DNA of 64,000 nt from JABDOU01 sp041609995. GTDB lineage: Bacteria; Actinomycetota; Acidimicrobiia; Spongiisociales; SHLN01. The DNA is taken from assembly GCA_041609995.1 (NCBI GenBank), contig JBFIPU010000004.1:1-64000 (forward strand). Reading direction: 5' to 3'. The translations under genes and the position numbers were made by a program. Positions 25,364 to 33,538 of this stretch are shown here, piece by piece. The notes below the pieces were generated by a model that did not search any database, had not been told where the DNA came from, and saw nothing but the letters and a program-made list of their open reading frames with translations. Within the stretch, counting starts at the first letter, position 1; each line of letters begins with the position of its first letter.

Positions 25364-27892
25364 ATGGTTGATGATCTATACCAAGAGCTGAGCAGCATGC
25401 GCCCCGAGCAGAAGGCTCGGAAGCGACGGGGACGCCGCGTAGAAGATCGCGACTCGCAGGCCGAATCGGCACCGCCTGCAGATGTTCCCGAGCGCCGCAA
25501 GCGCTTGACCCTCGACAAACGCGATCCAGCCAGCCGTTTCGAAGCGACTCCGCCCGATGACCTGGGCTGGTCGGTAGATACGCGGCCGCCGCCGTCCGAT
25601 CTCAACCTGGGCACCAAGGGGGTGGTCCCGACCACCCGCGAATCGGCCGATGCCGATCGGGCTCCCGTCACGCTCGCTTCCCGCGCCCGCCCCTCCGACG
25701 CCGCCCGTTACACGGCGCTGGCGGCCGGCGAGGCTCCGCGTCTGGAGGCGACGCTCACCAACCTCAGCCACGTAGAGATACCCCGGGTCGAGTTCGCCTT
25801 CGCCCATGTCGACGAAGACCTGGCACGAGCCGAGCCACTCAACGCCGATCCGGCGGCGCAAGAGTTGACCCGCAAGGACCGCCGGCGCCTGCGACGCCAG
25901 GAGAGAGAAGACCAAAGAACAGACAAACGGCAGGCCAAAGAGGACGCGAGAGCAGCAGCTGACCAGGCCAAAATCGACAGGAAGAACGAGCGCCGGTCCC
26001 GGAGGGGCAAGATGCCCCTCGACTCGACAGACCCGGGACGATCACGTCCCAAGTCGGGCAAGGAGGAACAGAAGGAACTCAAGCGCCGTCGCAATGAACG
26101 CAAGCGCCAACTCGACCGCCACGAAGTGATGGCTGCGGGCAAGGTCCGGGCGATCCGGATCGGCGCAGTCCTGTGGTGGGCCGGCCTTGCAGCAGGAACG
26201 CTCTATGGATGGGAGACCGGGCGGCTGGACGATGTCACGTTCCTGATCCCGATCATTGCCGGTGCCGTCATGGCTTTGATCCAGACGGCGTTGCCCTGGA
26301 AGCGCTTCGTGGGCCGCCCCATCGGGGCGGTGGCCTCGTTGCTAGGGATTCTGGGGGTCCTGGGAGTGGTGACGACCCTGGCGCGGCATGTCGAATCGCC
26401 GGTCATCGTCTTTGGCTTCTACGTCATGGTGCTGGCCTATGCCTCCGTGGTATTGCCGCTGTGGGGGTACGCCGTGGCCGGGCTGGGTGCCACCGCCGTC
26501 TACGCGCTGAGCACCTGGTACGCCACGCCGGTATTCGACGCCGACACCATCTTCCCCGTTGCAGCTCTCGCCGTCATTGCCAGTGCGGTCGCTCTGACCA
26601 ATCTGGAACTCGTTCGATACGCCCGGGAGGCAGCCAAACGCCTCGTGCGCCTCGAGGTCCAACAGCAAGGATTGAGGGACCGGCAACGGGACCTGGAGGC
26701 TCTGTACGAGGTGTCCCGCACCATTGGAGCAGGCGAGGCGCTGGAGAAGGTGATTCCGGAGCTGATCGAGCGCACGGCCGGCTACGTGAACGCCAAAGTC
26801 GGCGTCATGCTCCTCTATCGCCCGAAAGAGGACATCCTCGATGCCCTCTCACCGATCTGGGCGGCCGGACAACCTCTCGAGGCCGACGGATACCACCTCC
26901 CTCTTTCGTCCAAATCCGGTGCCGTATGGGCCTTCCGCAACGGCCAGCCGATCGCCATCAACGAGATCCCGGAAGGGGTGACGGATCCGCTGATTCGCGA
27001 TCTGGGGGTCGAACGCATCGCCGCCGTGCCCCTGCAGATCGAATCGCGGACCATCGGTGTGATGATGGTCGCAGACAAGCCGTACGACTTCGACGAAGAC
27101 GACCTCAACACACTCGAGCTGCTGGCGGCTCCCGCCGCCCTGGTGCTGCAAAGCGTGGTCCGCCTCGAGGCCTCGCAGGAAACGGGACGGAAGATGTCCG
27201 AGCTGGCACAGATGAAATCTGATTTCGTGTCAGTCGTGAGCCACGAGCTCCGAACCCCCCTGACATCGGTGATCGGCGCATTGTCCACCATGTCGCGTCC
27301 GGAGCTGGCTCCCAGCAACCCCACCGCCTCGAGCTTGCTCGACTCGGCCCGGAGCCAGGCACAACGGCTGCGGGTGTTGATCGAAGACCTCTTGACGGTG
27401 TCGAAGATCGACAACCAGGCGCTCCCCCAGCGGTCGGAGCTGGTGGAGGTACATAGCTTCCTGGAAGAAATGCTCACGACCGGCGAAAACTGGAACGCGG
27501 TCTCGATCGACGTGTCCGAGACCGTGGCGCCAATCCACATCGACCGCGATCACCTGCGAAGGATCATCACAAACTTGGTCGACAATGCCCGCAAATATGC
27601 CTCGGAATCGACGATCGAAATCGTGGCGATGGAAACGGGCGGCAGAGTCCGCATCCTCGTGGTCGACCACGGCCAGGGCGTCCCGTTCCAATATCGGGAA
27701 ACCATCTTCGAGAGGTTCACACAGGTCGAAGCAGCCGGGACCCGGGGCACCGGCGGAACGGGTCTGGGCCTGAGCATCGTTCGCGAACTCGCCGAGTCGA
27801 TGAACGGGAGGGCATGGTACGAGCCGACCGTCGGCGGCGGCGCCACGTTCGTCGTGGAGTTCCCGGCGGCCACCGAGCATCTGGCCGCCTGA
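25364..27892 (+). CDS. Membrane sensor histidine kinase with long charged N-terminus
   Basis: 842 aa from ATG 25364. Residues 1-255 are hydrophilic and highly charged; 165-250 is almost all Arg/Lys/Glu/Asp (RRRLRRQEREDQRTDKRQAK). About 265-415 holds five or six membrane helices, then a coiled linker, a GAF domain (about 450-600), HisKA with His627 in SHELRTPLTSVIG, and an ATPase domain with NLVDNARKY, DHGQGVP and GTGLGLSIV. No response regulator is next to it, so its partner is unknown. The frame runs up to 25163, but that part lies over ddl. Confidence 0.88.
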   Translation: MVDDLYQELSSMRPEQKARKRRGRRVEDRDSQAESAPPADVPERRKRLTLDKRDPASRFEATPPDDLGWSVDTRPPPSDLNLGTKGVVPTTRESADADRAPVTLASRARPSDAARYTALAAGEAPRLEATLTNLSHVEIPRVEFAFAHVDEDLARAEPLNADPAAQELTRKDRRRLRRQEREDQRTDKRQAKEDARAAADQAKIDRKNERRSRRGKMPLDSTDPGRSRPKSGKEEQKELKRRRNERKRQLDRHEVMAAGKVRAIRIGAVLWWAGLAAGTLYGWETGRLDDVTFLIPIIAGAVMALIQTALPWKRFVGRPIGAVASLLGILGVLGVVTTLARHVESPVIVFGFYVMVLAYASVVLPLWGYAVAGLGATAVYALSTWYATPVFDADTIFPVAALAVIASAVALTNLELVRYAREAAKRLVRLEVQQQGLRDRQRDLEALYEVSRTIGAGEALEKVIPELIERTAGYVNAKVGVMLLYRPKEDILDALSPIWAAGQPLEADGYHLPLSSKSGAVWAFRNGQPIAINEIPEGVTDPLIRDLGVERIAAVPLQIESRTIGVMMVADKPYDFDEDDLNTLELLAAPAALVLQSVVRLEASQETGRKMSELAQMKSDFVSVVSHELRTPLTSVIGALSTMSRPELAPSNPTASSLLDSARSQAQRLRVLIEDLLTVSKIDNQALPQRSELVEVHSFLEEMLTTGENWNAVSIDVSETVAPIHIDRDHLRRIITNLVDNARKYASESTIEIVAMETGGRVRILVVDHGQGVPFQYRETIFERFTQVEAAGTRGTGGTGLGLSIVRELAESMNGRAWYEPTVGGGATFVVEFPAATEHLAA

Positions 27893-27981
27893 CCGCCTTC
27901 TCACTCGTCGGCCGAACTGCGGCTGTCAAGGTAGCGGGGTGGCCGGAGCCAGCAGCCCGAGGTCGACGCCCGGCCGACCCT

Positions 27982-28383
27982 TCAGTCGGTCGAGATGCGG
28001 GCAATGAGCGAATACAGGCCGTACGCGATCATCGAGAACACCGCAGCGAGCACGACCACCCTCACCCAGCTCTCACCGAGGAAGATATTGACCAGGGTGG
28101 CGCCTGCGACGAACACAACCAGGATGCCGATCAGGTGCCGACCAAACCGGGCGCTCAGGCCCTGCGACGGGGCCGAGTTACGGGTGCGCGAGTGCACGAG
28201 CCGGGCCGCCGTCGACTTCGGCAATCCCACCCAGGCCGCGATTTCCATCAGCTCCGGATAGGTGACACCCCTCCTCATGGCGTCGATCATTTCGTCGCTG
28301 AACCGGTCGGGCCGCTTGGCGAAGCTCATCAGCAACCCCACTTCTTCCGGTGAGATCCTGTGTCGTTCGTGCTCCGATGACAT
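27982..28383 (-). CDS. Predicted HTH-like protein with two membrane helices
   Basis: 133 aa from ATG 28383. The N-terminal half has a helical, possibly DNA-binding part (ISPEEVGLLMSFAKRPDRFS, TYPELMEIAAWVGLPKSTAA). The C-terminal half has two membrane helices (LIGILVVFVAGATLVNIFL, VVVLAAVFSMIAYGLYSL). No family recognised. TACTGT lies 8 nt before the ATG. The unusual mix suggests a membrane-tethered regulator, which is inference. Confidence 0.6.
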   Translation of the reverse strand: MSSEHERHRISPEEVGLLMSFAKRPDRFSDEMIDAMRRGVTYPELMEIAAWVGLPKSTAARLVHSRTRNSAPSQGLSARFGRHLIGILVVFVAGATLVNIFLGESWVRVVVLAAVFSMIAYGLYSLIARISTD

Positions 28384-28391
28384 GGCTCGCG

Positions 28392-28397
28392 ACAGTA
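28392..28397 (-). promoter_or_regulatory. -10-like box for HTH-membrane gene
   Basis: TACTGT on the minus strand, 8 nt from ATG 28383. Confidence 0.38.
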
Positions 28398-28477
28398 GTC
28401 CAGTCCAATTGTTGAGGGACCGCCCACATGCTGTCCCTTGCTGGCCGCAAGGTGGCACGGGGGCCGGCATCATGTCC

Positions 28478-28483
28478 TAGCGT
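28478..28483 (+). promoter_or_regulatory. -10-like box for leaderless MFS gene
   Basis: TAGCGT, 6 nt before the GTG at 28490. Confidence 0.38.
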
Positions 28484-28489
28484 TCCCTG

Positions 28490-29659
28490 GTGCCAGAACG
28501 TTCTTTTTCCGTCAGCCTCGCACTGCTGACTTGGGCCCGGTTCGTGTCCAATTCGGCGACGCGATTCGTCTATCCCTTCCTCGGCGTCATCGCACGCGGG
28601 ATCGGGATCCCGGTCGAGCAGGCCGGCCTGCTCGTGTCTGCTCGCTGGGCCGCCAGCCTCGTCACCCCGGCCGTCACGCGCTCGGTGGCAACCAATGGAG
28701 GCCACAGGCGCCAGATCGTATTCGGCCTCGCCCTCTTCGCCTTCGGGGCGGCGGTGACCGCGTCCTTCGGAGTATTCGCCGGAGCGTTGATCGGTTTTGC
28801 GGCGATGGGCCTCGCCCAGCCGAGCTTCAACGTTGCCGGCCAGTCCTATCTCGCCGATCGAGTCCCTTACGGCCGACGCGCCCGGTCGCTCGGCATCTTC
28901 GAGATGACCTGGGCGGGAGGGCTGCTCATCGGCGCCCCCGTGGCCGGCTGGCTGATCGCCCTGGCGGGCTGGACCGCCCCGTTCTGGGTGTTTGCCGCCT
29001 TGCTGGCCACAGCCGCGATCGCCGCCTGGCGGCTGCTCGAGGGCCGCGACGCACAGCCAGTGGCCCCCGCCCCCCTCGACTGGGATCGGCCCGCCGTTGC
29101 CTTCGTCGCTGTGATGGCCCTGTTCGCCGGGGCGGCGGAGCTCCTGTTCGTGGTCTTCGGTGTGTGGCTGGAGGATGCGTTCGAACTGTCGATCGTGGCG
29201 CTGGGGGGGACGTCCATCCTGATCGGGGTGGCAGAGCTCCTCGGCGAGGGCGGAACCGTGGCACTCACCGACCGGCTGGGGAAGCGGCGCGCCCTGACTG
29301 CCGGCTTGCTCGTCGCAGCCGCCGGCTACCTGCTGCTGGTGCCGGGCCAGAACTCGTTCCCCCTCGGCATCGCCGGCCTGGCGATCGGACTGGCTGGTTT
29401 CGAGTTCGCGATCCTGAGCTCGGTTCCGCTCCAGACCGAACTCAAACCCCGGGCCCGGGTCCAGTTGCTGTCCTGGACGGTGGTGGCCATGGGCATCGCC
29501 CGCGCGGCGGGAGCGGCGGCCGGCCCCGCCCTGTTCGGTGCCGCCGGCCTGACAGGCAACGCGCTGGCAGCCACCGCCCTCAATGTGGTTGCCGTCGCCC
29601 TCCTGGTGACGCTGGTCAGAGAGCCTGACCCTCCTGCTGACGTTGATCAGACGGCCTGA
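28490..29659 (+). CDS. Major facilitator superfamily transporter
   Basis: 389 aa, about 12 membrane helices in two halves. First half: ALLTWARFVSNSATRFVYPF, then MFS loop 2-3 with RSVATNGGHRRQIVFGLALF. A second basic loop, DRLGKRRALTAGLLVAAAG, lies in the C-half. The pattern suggests a drug-exporter-like member; substrate unknown. No operon partners. GTG start, TAGCGT 6 nt upstream and no SD, so leaderless. Confidence 0.85.
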   Translation: MPERSFSVSLALLTWARFVSNSATRFVYPFLGVIARGIGIPVEQAGLLVSARWAASLVTPAVTRSVATNGGHRRQIVFGLALFAFGAAVTASFGVFAGALIGFAAMGLAQPSFNVAGQSYLADRVPYGRRARSLGIFEMTWAGGLLIGAPVAGWLIALAGWTAPFWVFAALLATAAIAAWRLLEGRDAQPVAPAPLDWDRPAVAFVAVMALFAGAAELLFVVFGVWLEDAFELSIVALGGTSILIGVAELLGEGGTVALTDRLGKRRALTAGLLVAAAGYLLLVPGQNSFPLGIAGLAIGLAGFEFAILSSVPLQTELKPRARVQLLSWTVVAMGIARAAGAAAGPALFGAAGLTGNALAATALNVVAVALLVTLVREPDPPADVDQTA

Positions 29660-29734
29660 CCCTCTGCCTGCGTCAGCCGGTGAGAGTGAACGTCGAGGCT
29701 CCCGGTCGGAGCGAGCAAATGGACGACGCGGCGT

Positions 29735-30520
29735 CTACTCGTCCAGGCCGGCGGCCACGGCGTGAAAACCGCCATCGACGTGGACGACTTCGCCTGTCGT
29801 GGCCGGAGCCCAATCCGAGAGCAGCACACACACCATTTGCGCCACGGGCTCGGGGTTCGATACATCCCACGGCAGCGGGGAACGCTGATCCCACACCCGG
29901 GAAAACTGCTCGAAACCGGGAATCGACTTGGCGGCAACCGTTCCCAGCGGGCCCGCCGAGACAGCATTGACCCGGATCAGGTCGTTACCGAGGTCGCGGG
30001 CCAGATAGCGCACCACCGACACCAGCGCAGCCTTGGCGACACCCATCCAGTCATAGGCGGGCCAGGCCTGCCGGTTGTCGAAGTCGAGCGTGACCAGCGA
30101 TCCACCCCCCGCCTCCCGCATCAGGGGCAGCAGTCCGACCGCGAGTGTCTTCATGGAATAGGCCGAGGTCATGAACGCGGTCTGGGCGCTTTCCGGCGGC
30201 GTGGCCAGGAAGTTCCCTCCCAAAGCGTCCTCCGGCGCGAACGCAATGGCGTGGAGGGCGCCGTCGACGCTCCCCCACCGCCCGGACAGCTCGCTGACCA
30301 ACGCCGCCATGTGATCGGGATCGTTGATGTCGAGCTCCAGCACATCGGGTGTGCTGGGCAGTCGGTTGGCGACCCGTTCGGTGAGCTTCATGCCCCGACC
30401 AAAGCTGGTCAAGACGATTTCGGCGCCTTGCTCCTGGGCGATACGGGCAGCATGGAAGGCAATGGAGCCATCGGTGAGGACCCCGGTGATGACCAGCCGC
30501 TTGCCTTCGAGGAGTCCCAT
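29735..30520 (-). CDS. Enoyl-ACP reductase, InhA/FabI type
   Basis: NADH-dependent last step of fatty-acid elongation. 261 aa from ATG 30520: MGLLEGKRLVITGVLTDGSI cofactor site, SIAFHAARIAQEQGAEIVLTS, and catalytic Tyr/Lys in PAYDWMGVAKAALVSVVR, which follows InhA's Y-x6-K spacing. LVTLDFDNRQAWPAYDW also matches the InhA active-site Phe. VNAVSAGPLGTVAAKSIPGF is the substrate loop. It reads more like actinobacterial InhA than enteric FabI. No fabG partner is next to it. TAGCAT lies 7 nt upstream. Confidence 0.92.
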   Translation of the reverse strand: MGLLEGKRLVITGVLTDGSIAFHAARIAQEQGAEIVLTSFGRGMKLTERVANRLPSTPDVLELDINDPDHMAALVSELSGRWGSVDGALHAIAFAPEDALGGNFLATPPESAQTAFMTSAYSMKTLAVGLLPLMREAGGGSLVTLDFDNRQAWPAYDWMGVAKAALVSVVRYLARDLGNDLIRVNAVSAGPLGTVAAKSIPGFEQFSRVWDQRSPLPWDVSNPEPVAQMVCVLLSDWAPATTGEVVHVDGGFHAVAAGLDE

Positions 30521-30527
30521 GCGGGCA

Positions 30528-30533
30528 ATGCTA
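30528..30533 (-). promoter_or_regulatory. -10-like box for enoyl reductase
   Basis: TAGCAT on the minus strand, 7 nt from ATG 30520. Confidence 0.4.
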
Positions 30534-30546
30534 AACCGGCGGACCC

Positions 30547-30906
30547 TCAGAAACTGCGACCGAAGGTCATGATGCCCCGGATGCCGAGACCCATGGTGAA
30601 CAGCAACAGCAGACCCCATCGCAGACCCGGACGTTTGTCGAGCTGGTCCCGGTACACGTAGGCGAATGTGAGGGTGAACAGGATCACGAACCCATAGAAC
30701 ATGTGCTGGGACCCGGGCCGTTCGCCTACGTTGTAGAGATATACGCCGATCAGCACCTGGGCCACCAGGGCGGACAGGGTCGTCAACATCACGGGTTTGA
30801 AGACGCGGGGCAGCGAGGCAGCGCGGGCCGAAAAGAGAGCCCACAAGCCGGTCAGACCTACCGCCACGGTGACCACCCACCCAAAGCTGGAATGAAACGC
30901 CGACAT
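30547..30906 (-). CDS. Four-helix membrane protein of unknown function
   Basis: 119 aa from ATG 30906 with predicted helices near 8-27, 38-60, 68-87 and 96-113. A His in GSQHMFYGFVIL lies at a helix start. No family recognised; it recalls small heme-handling or cytochrome-assembly proteins, but there is no proof. TATCCT lies 8 nt upstream. Confidence 0.65.
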   Translation of the reverse strand: MSAFHSSFGWVVTVAVGLTGLWALFSARAASLPRVFKPVMLTTLSALVAQVLIGVYLYNVGERPGSQHMFYGFVILFTLTFAYVYRDQLDKRPGLRWGLLLLFTMGLGIRGIMTFGRSF

Positions 30907-30914
30907 CGGCCCGG

Positions 30915-30920
30915 AGGATA
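30915..30920 (-). promoter_or_regulatory. -10-like box for 119-aa membrane protein
   Basis: TATCCT on the minus strand, 8 nt from ATG 30906. Confidence 0.38.
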
Positions 30921-30949
30921 AGCGCGATTCGGTTTCCGTTGCGATTCGG

Positions 30950-30955
30950 TATCGT
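30950..30955 (+). promoter_or_regulatory. -10-like box for 87-aa coiled-coil gene
   Basis: TATCGT, 9 nt before ATG 30965; forms a divergent promoter pair with the box at 30915-30920. Confidence 0.38.
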
Positions 30956-30964
30956 GACCGCCCA

Positions 30965-31228
30965 ATGGGCCGAATTGAACGTCTCGTCGCCGACATCGAA
31001 CGCAAACTCCTGCATTTGGCCGATGAACGGTCGCTGCTGCTCGAGGAGTTGTCCGACCATCGCGATCTCGCCGACGACGCGGCCCGGGATGCGGCCGTAT
31101 TCGACAATCCGATCGACCGCGAGGCGGCTCAGCTGACCTCGGCCGACGTACGACGCATCGAGCGGTTGCTGGAGAAGAACGATGCGGCTCGCAAGAAGCT
31201 CGTGCGGCGGCTCGAACGGCTCGAATAG
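30965..31228 (+). CDS. Small charged coiled-coil protein
   Basis: 87 aa, almost wholly helical and charged, with heptad-like Leu spacing (RIERLVADIERKLLHLADER, RRIERLLEKNDAARKKLVRRLERLE). No family recognised. TATCGT lies 9 nt before the ATG. It is convergent with the next gene. Confidence 0.6.
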   Translation: MGRIERLVADIERKLLHLADERSLLLEELSDHRDLADDAARDAAVFDNPIDREAAQLTSADVRRIERLLEKNDAARKKLVRRLERLE

Positions 31229-31243
31229 CCGCTGCCGGGTTCG

Positions 31244-31858
31244 TCAGTCGATACTGTCCAGCAGCTTGGCCTTTTGCTGCCTGAATTCCTCGTCCGTCAA
31301 CACGCCCTGACGGTGGAGGTCGGCCAGCTGGGCAAGCGTGGCCACGTTGCGATCGATCCCGGAAGGGGCGCCTGACAGGGCCATCGTCCGCTCTTCCCTG
31401 ACCCGGTACAGCTCGCTGTGGAATCGTTGGGGATGGGGAATGTTGCTGAGCCGGCTTTGACCCATCTCCCCGGCAGACTCGATGACGACGTCACCAAAGC
31501 CCATCATGCGTTCGAACACGGACTGCGAGAACCCGGCGTCGTTCACGACCTCGAGTGGGATCTCGATGCCGCGGCGAGCCAGGATCCCTTTGCGCACGAT
31601 GAGCCGCTCGCTCGTGAGAATGTGCAATGTGTAAAACCAGCGCAAGGTCGGAACCACGGCCAGCGTCACCCAACCGAGGAGGAGCACACCCAGCGCCAGC
31701 CATCGCGGCAGTCCGTCGGGTAGGAGTCCCCAGGCCAACACCGAGGCCGCAACAACCAGAGCGGTCCACAGCACCGGGATGATGAGGAGCTTCCAGTGCG
31801 GGCGAAAGGCGAGGTGGATGACCTCGTCGTCGGTGAGGAGTTCGGGTGGGTACCGCAT
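31244..31858 (-). CDS. bPH2 (YdbS-like) membrane protein with SHOCT tail
   Basis: 204 aa: two membrane helices (about 27-47 and 53-72), a bacterial PH-like domain with YTLHILTSERLIVRKGILARRGIEIPLEVVNDAGF, and a C-terminal SHOCT segment LAQLADLHRQGVLTDEEFRQQKAKLL. Such proteins sit in the inner membrane; precise role unknown. TAGCCT lies 9 nt before the ATG. Confidence 0.85.
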   Translation of the reverse strand: MRYPPELLTDDEVIHLAFRPHWKLLIIPVLWTALVVAASVLAWGLLPDGLPRWLALGVLLLGWVTLAVVPTLRWFYTLHILTSERLIVRKGILARRGIEIPLEVVNDAGFSQSVFERMMGFGDVVIESAGEMGQSRLSNIPHPQRFHSELYRVREERTMALSGAPSGIDRNVATLAQLADLHRQGVLTDEEFRQQKAKLLDSID

Positions 31859-31867
31859 ATACGGGCG

Positions 31868-31873
31868 AGGCTA
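31868..31873 (-). promoter_or_regulatory. -10-like box for bPH2 gene
   Basis: TAGCCT on the minus strand, 9 nt from ATG 31858. Confidence 0.38.
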
Positions 31874-31912
31874 GCGAGGCGCCGACCTGGCCGCGAGACG
31901 AAACAGACGTCG

Positions 31913-32725
31913 TCAGTCGACCGCCTCGGCGGCTGCCTCGCCGAAGGCTGGACACACGTCCTGGAACGAGCACCAATCGCACAGCCGGCCCGGCCGGGGG
32001 CGGAAATCGTCTCTGCTCATCGCCCGAGCGATTGCATCCCACAGGGCCCGAACCTGTTGGTCCATGGCGTTCAGCTGATTGTCATTGATCGCCAGGCGGT
32101 ACATGGTGGGACCGTTCAGGTAGAGCAGCCGGACCTCCTTGGGAGTCCGGCCCAGGCGTTTCCGGATCAGCAGCGCATAGATCTTCAGAGCGAAAAACGC
32201 CGGCAGCGCATAGCGCTCCGGTGGGGCCTTCCCGGTCTTGTAGTCGGTGATGATGAGCTCGCCGTCGTCATCTTCGTCGATGCGGTCCAGGATGCCGCGC
32301 ACAGCCACCCCTTCCAGCTCCTCGAGCATGTCGTATTCACAAAACATGGGGTCCACGGCCTGTGGATTCTCGAGCGAGAAGTAATTGGCCAAGAGCTCCA
32401 TGCTCTCGAGTCCCCATGCCCGCTCGTCGTCGACCGAGGCAAACAGGCCGGGGTACTCCTCCATGCGCAGCTCTGACCAGGCCTGGCGGAAGAGCTCATA
32501 GAGCCGTTCCGGCGAGCGGTCTCGGGCAGGCAGTTGGTAGAGGTTCTCGAGCGCCAGGTGCGCAGCCGTGCCTCGCGCCTGGTACACCGTTGCCGGCTCC
32601 GGCAGTCGGTCGATGAACCGGAACTTGAACAGCTGGGGGCACTGCTTGTAGTCACTCAGCCGGCTCGGCGAGACGCGTGGCTCGATCGTGTCGGCCACCT
32701 CGGTGGTCGGCGACATGGTGGTCAC
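31913..32725 (-). CDS. RecB-family PD-(D/E)XK nuclease, stand-alone, Fe-S type
   Basis: 270 aa. SPSRLSDYKQCPQLFKFRF supplies the first Cys; GTAAHLALENLY the helical His/Glu motif; RGILDRIDEDDDGELIITDYKTGK the catalytic D..D-x-K core; and CDWCSFQDVCPAFG the three clustered Cys of an AddB/Cas4-type 4Fe-4S staple. No helicase part. Likely a 5'- or 3'-exonuclease in repair. The start is unsure: GTG 32725 or ATG 32716. The tandem-repeat tract lies directly upstream. There is no CRISPR nearby, so it is not Cas4 by context. Confidence 0.88.
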   Translation of the reverse strand: MTTMSPTTEVADTIEPRVSPSRLSDYKQCPQLFKFRFIDRLPEPATVYQARGTAAHLALENLYQLPARDRSPERLYELFRQAWSELRMEEYPGLFASVDDERAWGLESMELLANYFSLENPQAVDPMFCEYDMLEELEGVAVRGILDRIDEDDDGELIITDYKTGKAPPERYALPAFFALKIYALLIRKRLGRTPKEVRLLYLNGPTMYRLAINDNQLNAMDQQVRALWDAIARAMSRDDFRPRPGRLCDWCSFQDVCPAFGEAAAEAVD

Positions 32726-32756
32726 GGGTGCTCGGTCCGGCGTGCCGGAGCCGCTG

Positions 32757-32889
32757 CGTTCGTCGTCGTCATTGTCGTCGTCATTGTCGTCGTCGTTGTC
32801 ATCGTCGTCATTTTCGTCGTCTGTTCATTGTGATCGTCTGTTCATTGTGATCGTCAGTTCAAATGGTTCTCTTGGTTCAAATGGTTGCC
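32757..32889. repeat. Three abutting tandem repeats upstream of RecB-like nuclease
   Basis: First, 12-nt GTCGTCGTCATT-like copies (about 32760-32819). Second, two exact copies of the 17-nt TGTTCATTGTGATCGTC from 32822. Third, two GTTCAAATGGTT copies 18 nt apart (about 32857-32886). All lie in the likely leader of the nuclease mRNA. Confidence 0.85.
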
Positions 32890-33093
32890 CGGCCGTGGAC
32901 CTCACAGAGAAGACTCTACGCAATCAGAGTGACACGTTTGTAATTCAGTCGACAGAAGCTGGGCGGAACGCGGAATAATCGCCTAAGTAGCCAAAAAAAC
33001 CGCTAAACAGCGCCGATCTTCCCGATCAGAGGGCAGTAGCGCTGACCACGCGAAAACTATGTCTGGTTCGCGAAATCTCATCAGTGTTTTGGC
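32890..33093. other. AT-richer intergenic stretch
   Basis: Gene-free. It holds a possible minus-strand promoter for the nuclease (TTACAA at 32938-32943 with TAGAGT at 32913-32918, spacing 19) and an A7 run near 32995. Nothing else recognised. Confidence 0.35.
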
Positions 33094-33123
33094 TTGACCG
33101 GCCAGGGCGAACGGCCATAAGTT
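33094..33123 (+). promoter_or_regulatory. SigA-type promoter of candidate ncRNA 1
   Basis: TTGACC (33094-33099), 18-nt spacer, TAAGTT (33118-33123). Predicted start near 33130. Confidence 0.55.
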
Positions 33124-33129
33124 CGCAAC

Positions 33130-33458
33130 GTACCTCGAAATGGACCCCACTTCGAGGTGCTAGTCGCCCGGCAAAGGGTGCTTGCAGAGCGACTGGAGTC
33201 GTGCGAGCGGGCAGCTGACGGGCGAATGGCTTCTCCAGGAGTTGACTCCTGGATGGATCTCCCGCCAAGGTCCAGTGAAGCCGGGCGACAGTGCCTAGAC
33301 GGCTGACGGGTCTCCGGACTCGGGGCTGACTGGGCGGCTGGCGCCGACATAGGAGCCTTGAGGCTCCCGGCCTGGGCCCAACCTCCGAGGGGGAGCCCGG
33401 GCGCAAAAACCCCGAGAGGGCGTTCGCACAGAACGGTCACTCGGGGTTTTTTGCGCCC
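33130..33458 (+). ncRNA. Candidate structured RNA 1 (about 330 nt)
   Basis: No credible protein frame. The segment starts just after a consensus-like promoter and ends in a strong terminator. It is dense in perfect hairpins: ACCTCGAA/TTCGAGGT (33132-33158), AGTCGC/GCGACT (33162-33194), TCCAGGAG-TTGA-CTCCTGGA (33234-33253), GGAGCC/GGCTCC (33352-33367). CTGACGGG-like words recur (33213, 33303, 33326). It does not resemble tmRNA, RNase P or SRP RNA as I know them. It may be a new trans-acting RNA or a long leader of the fusion reductase, but the terminator argues for a separate RNA. Confidence 0.6.
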
Positions 33459-33461
33459 GGG
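33396..33461 (+). terminator. Strong terminator with 21-bp stem
   Basis: Near-perfect arms 33396-33416 and 33440-33461 (CCCGGGCGC-A5-CCCCGAG against CTCGGGG-T6-GCGCCCGGG). The loop holds a small CGTTC/GAACG hairpin. The A- and T-runs inside the stem make it work on both strands. It ends candidate RNA 1, 78 nt before the next gene. Confidence 0.8.
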
Positions 33462-33538
33462 TCTCAATCCAACGATTCGGGATTCACCAAGGTCTCGGAG
33501 AAACATCGGTCACGCGATTTCGCAGAACGGAGACCGGC

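Noticed and set aside
31913..32725. Cas4
   Set aside because: Fold and Fe-S cysteines fit Cas4 as well, but there is no CRISPR or cas gene; a repair RecB-type nuclease is the safer call.
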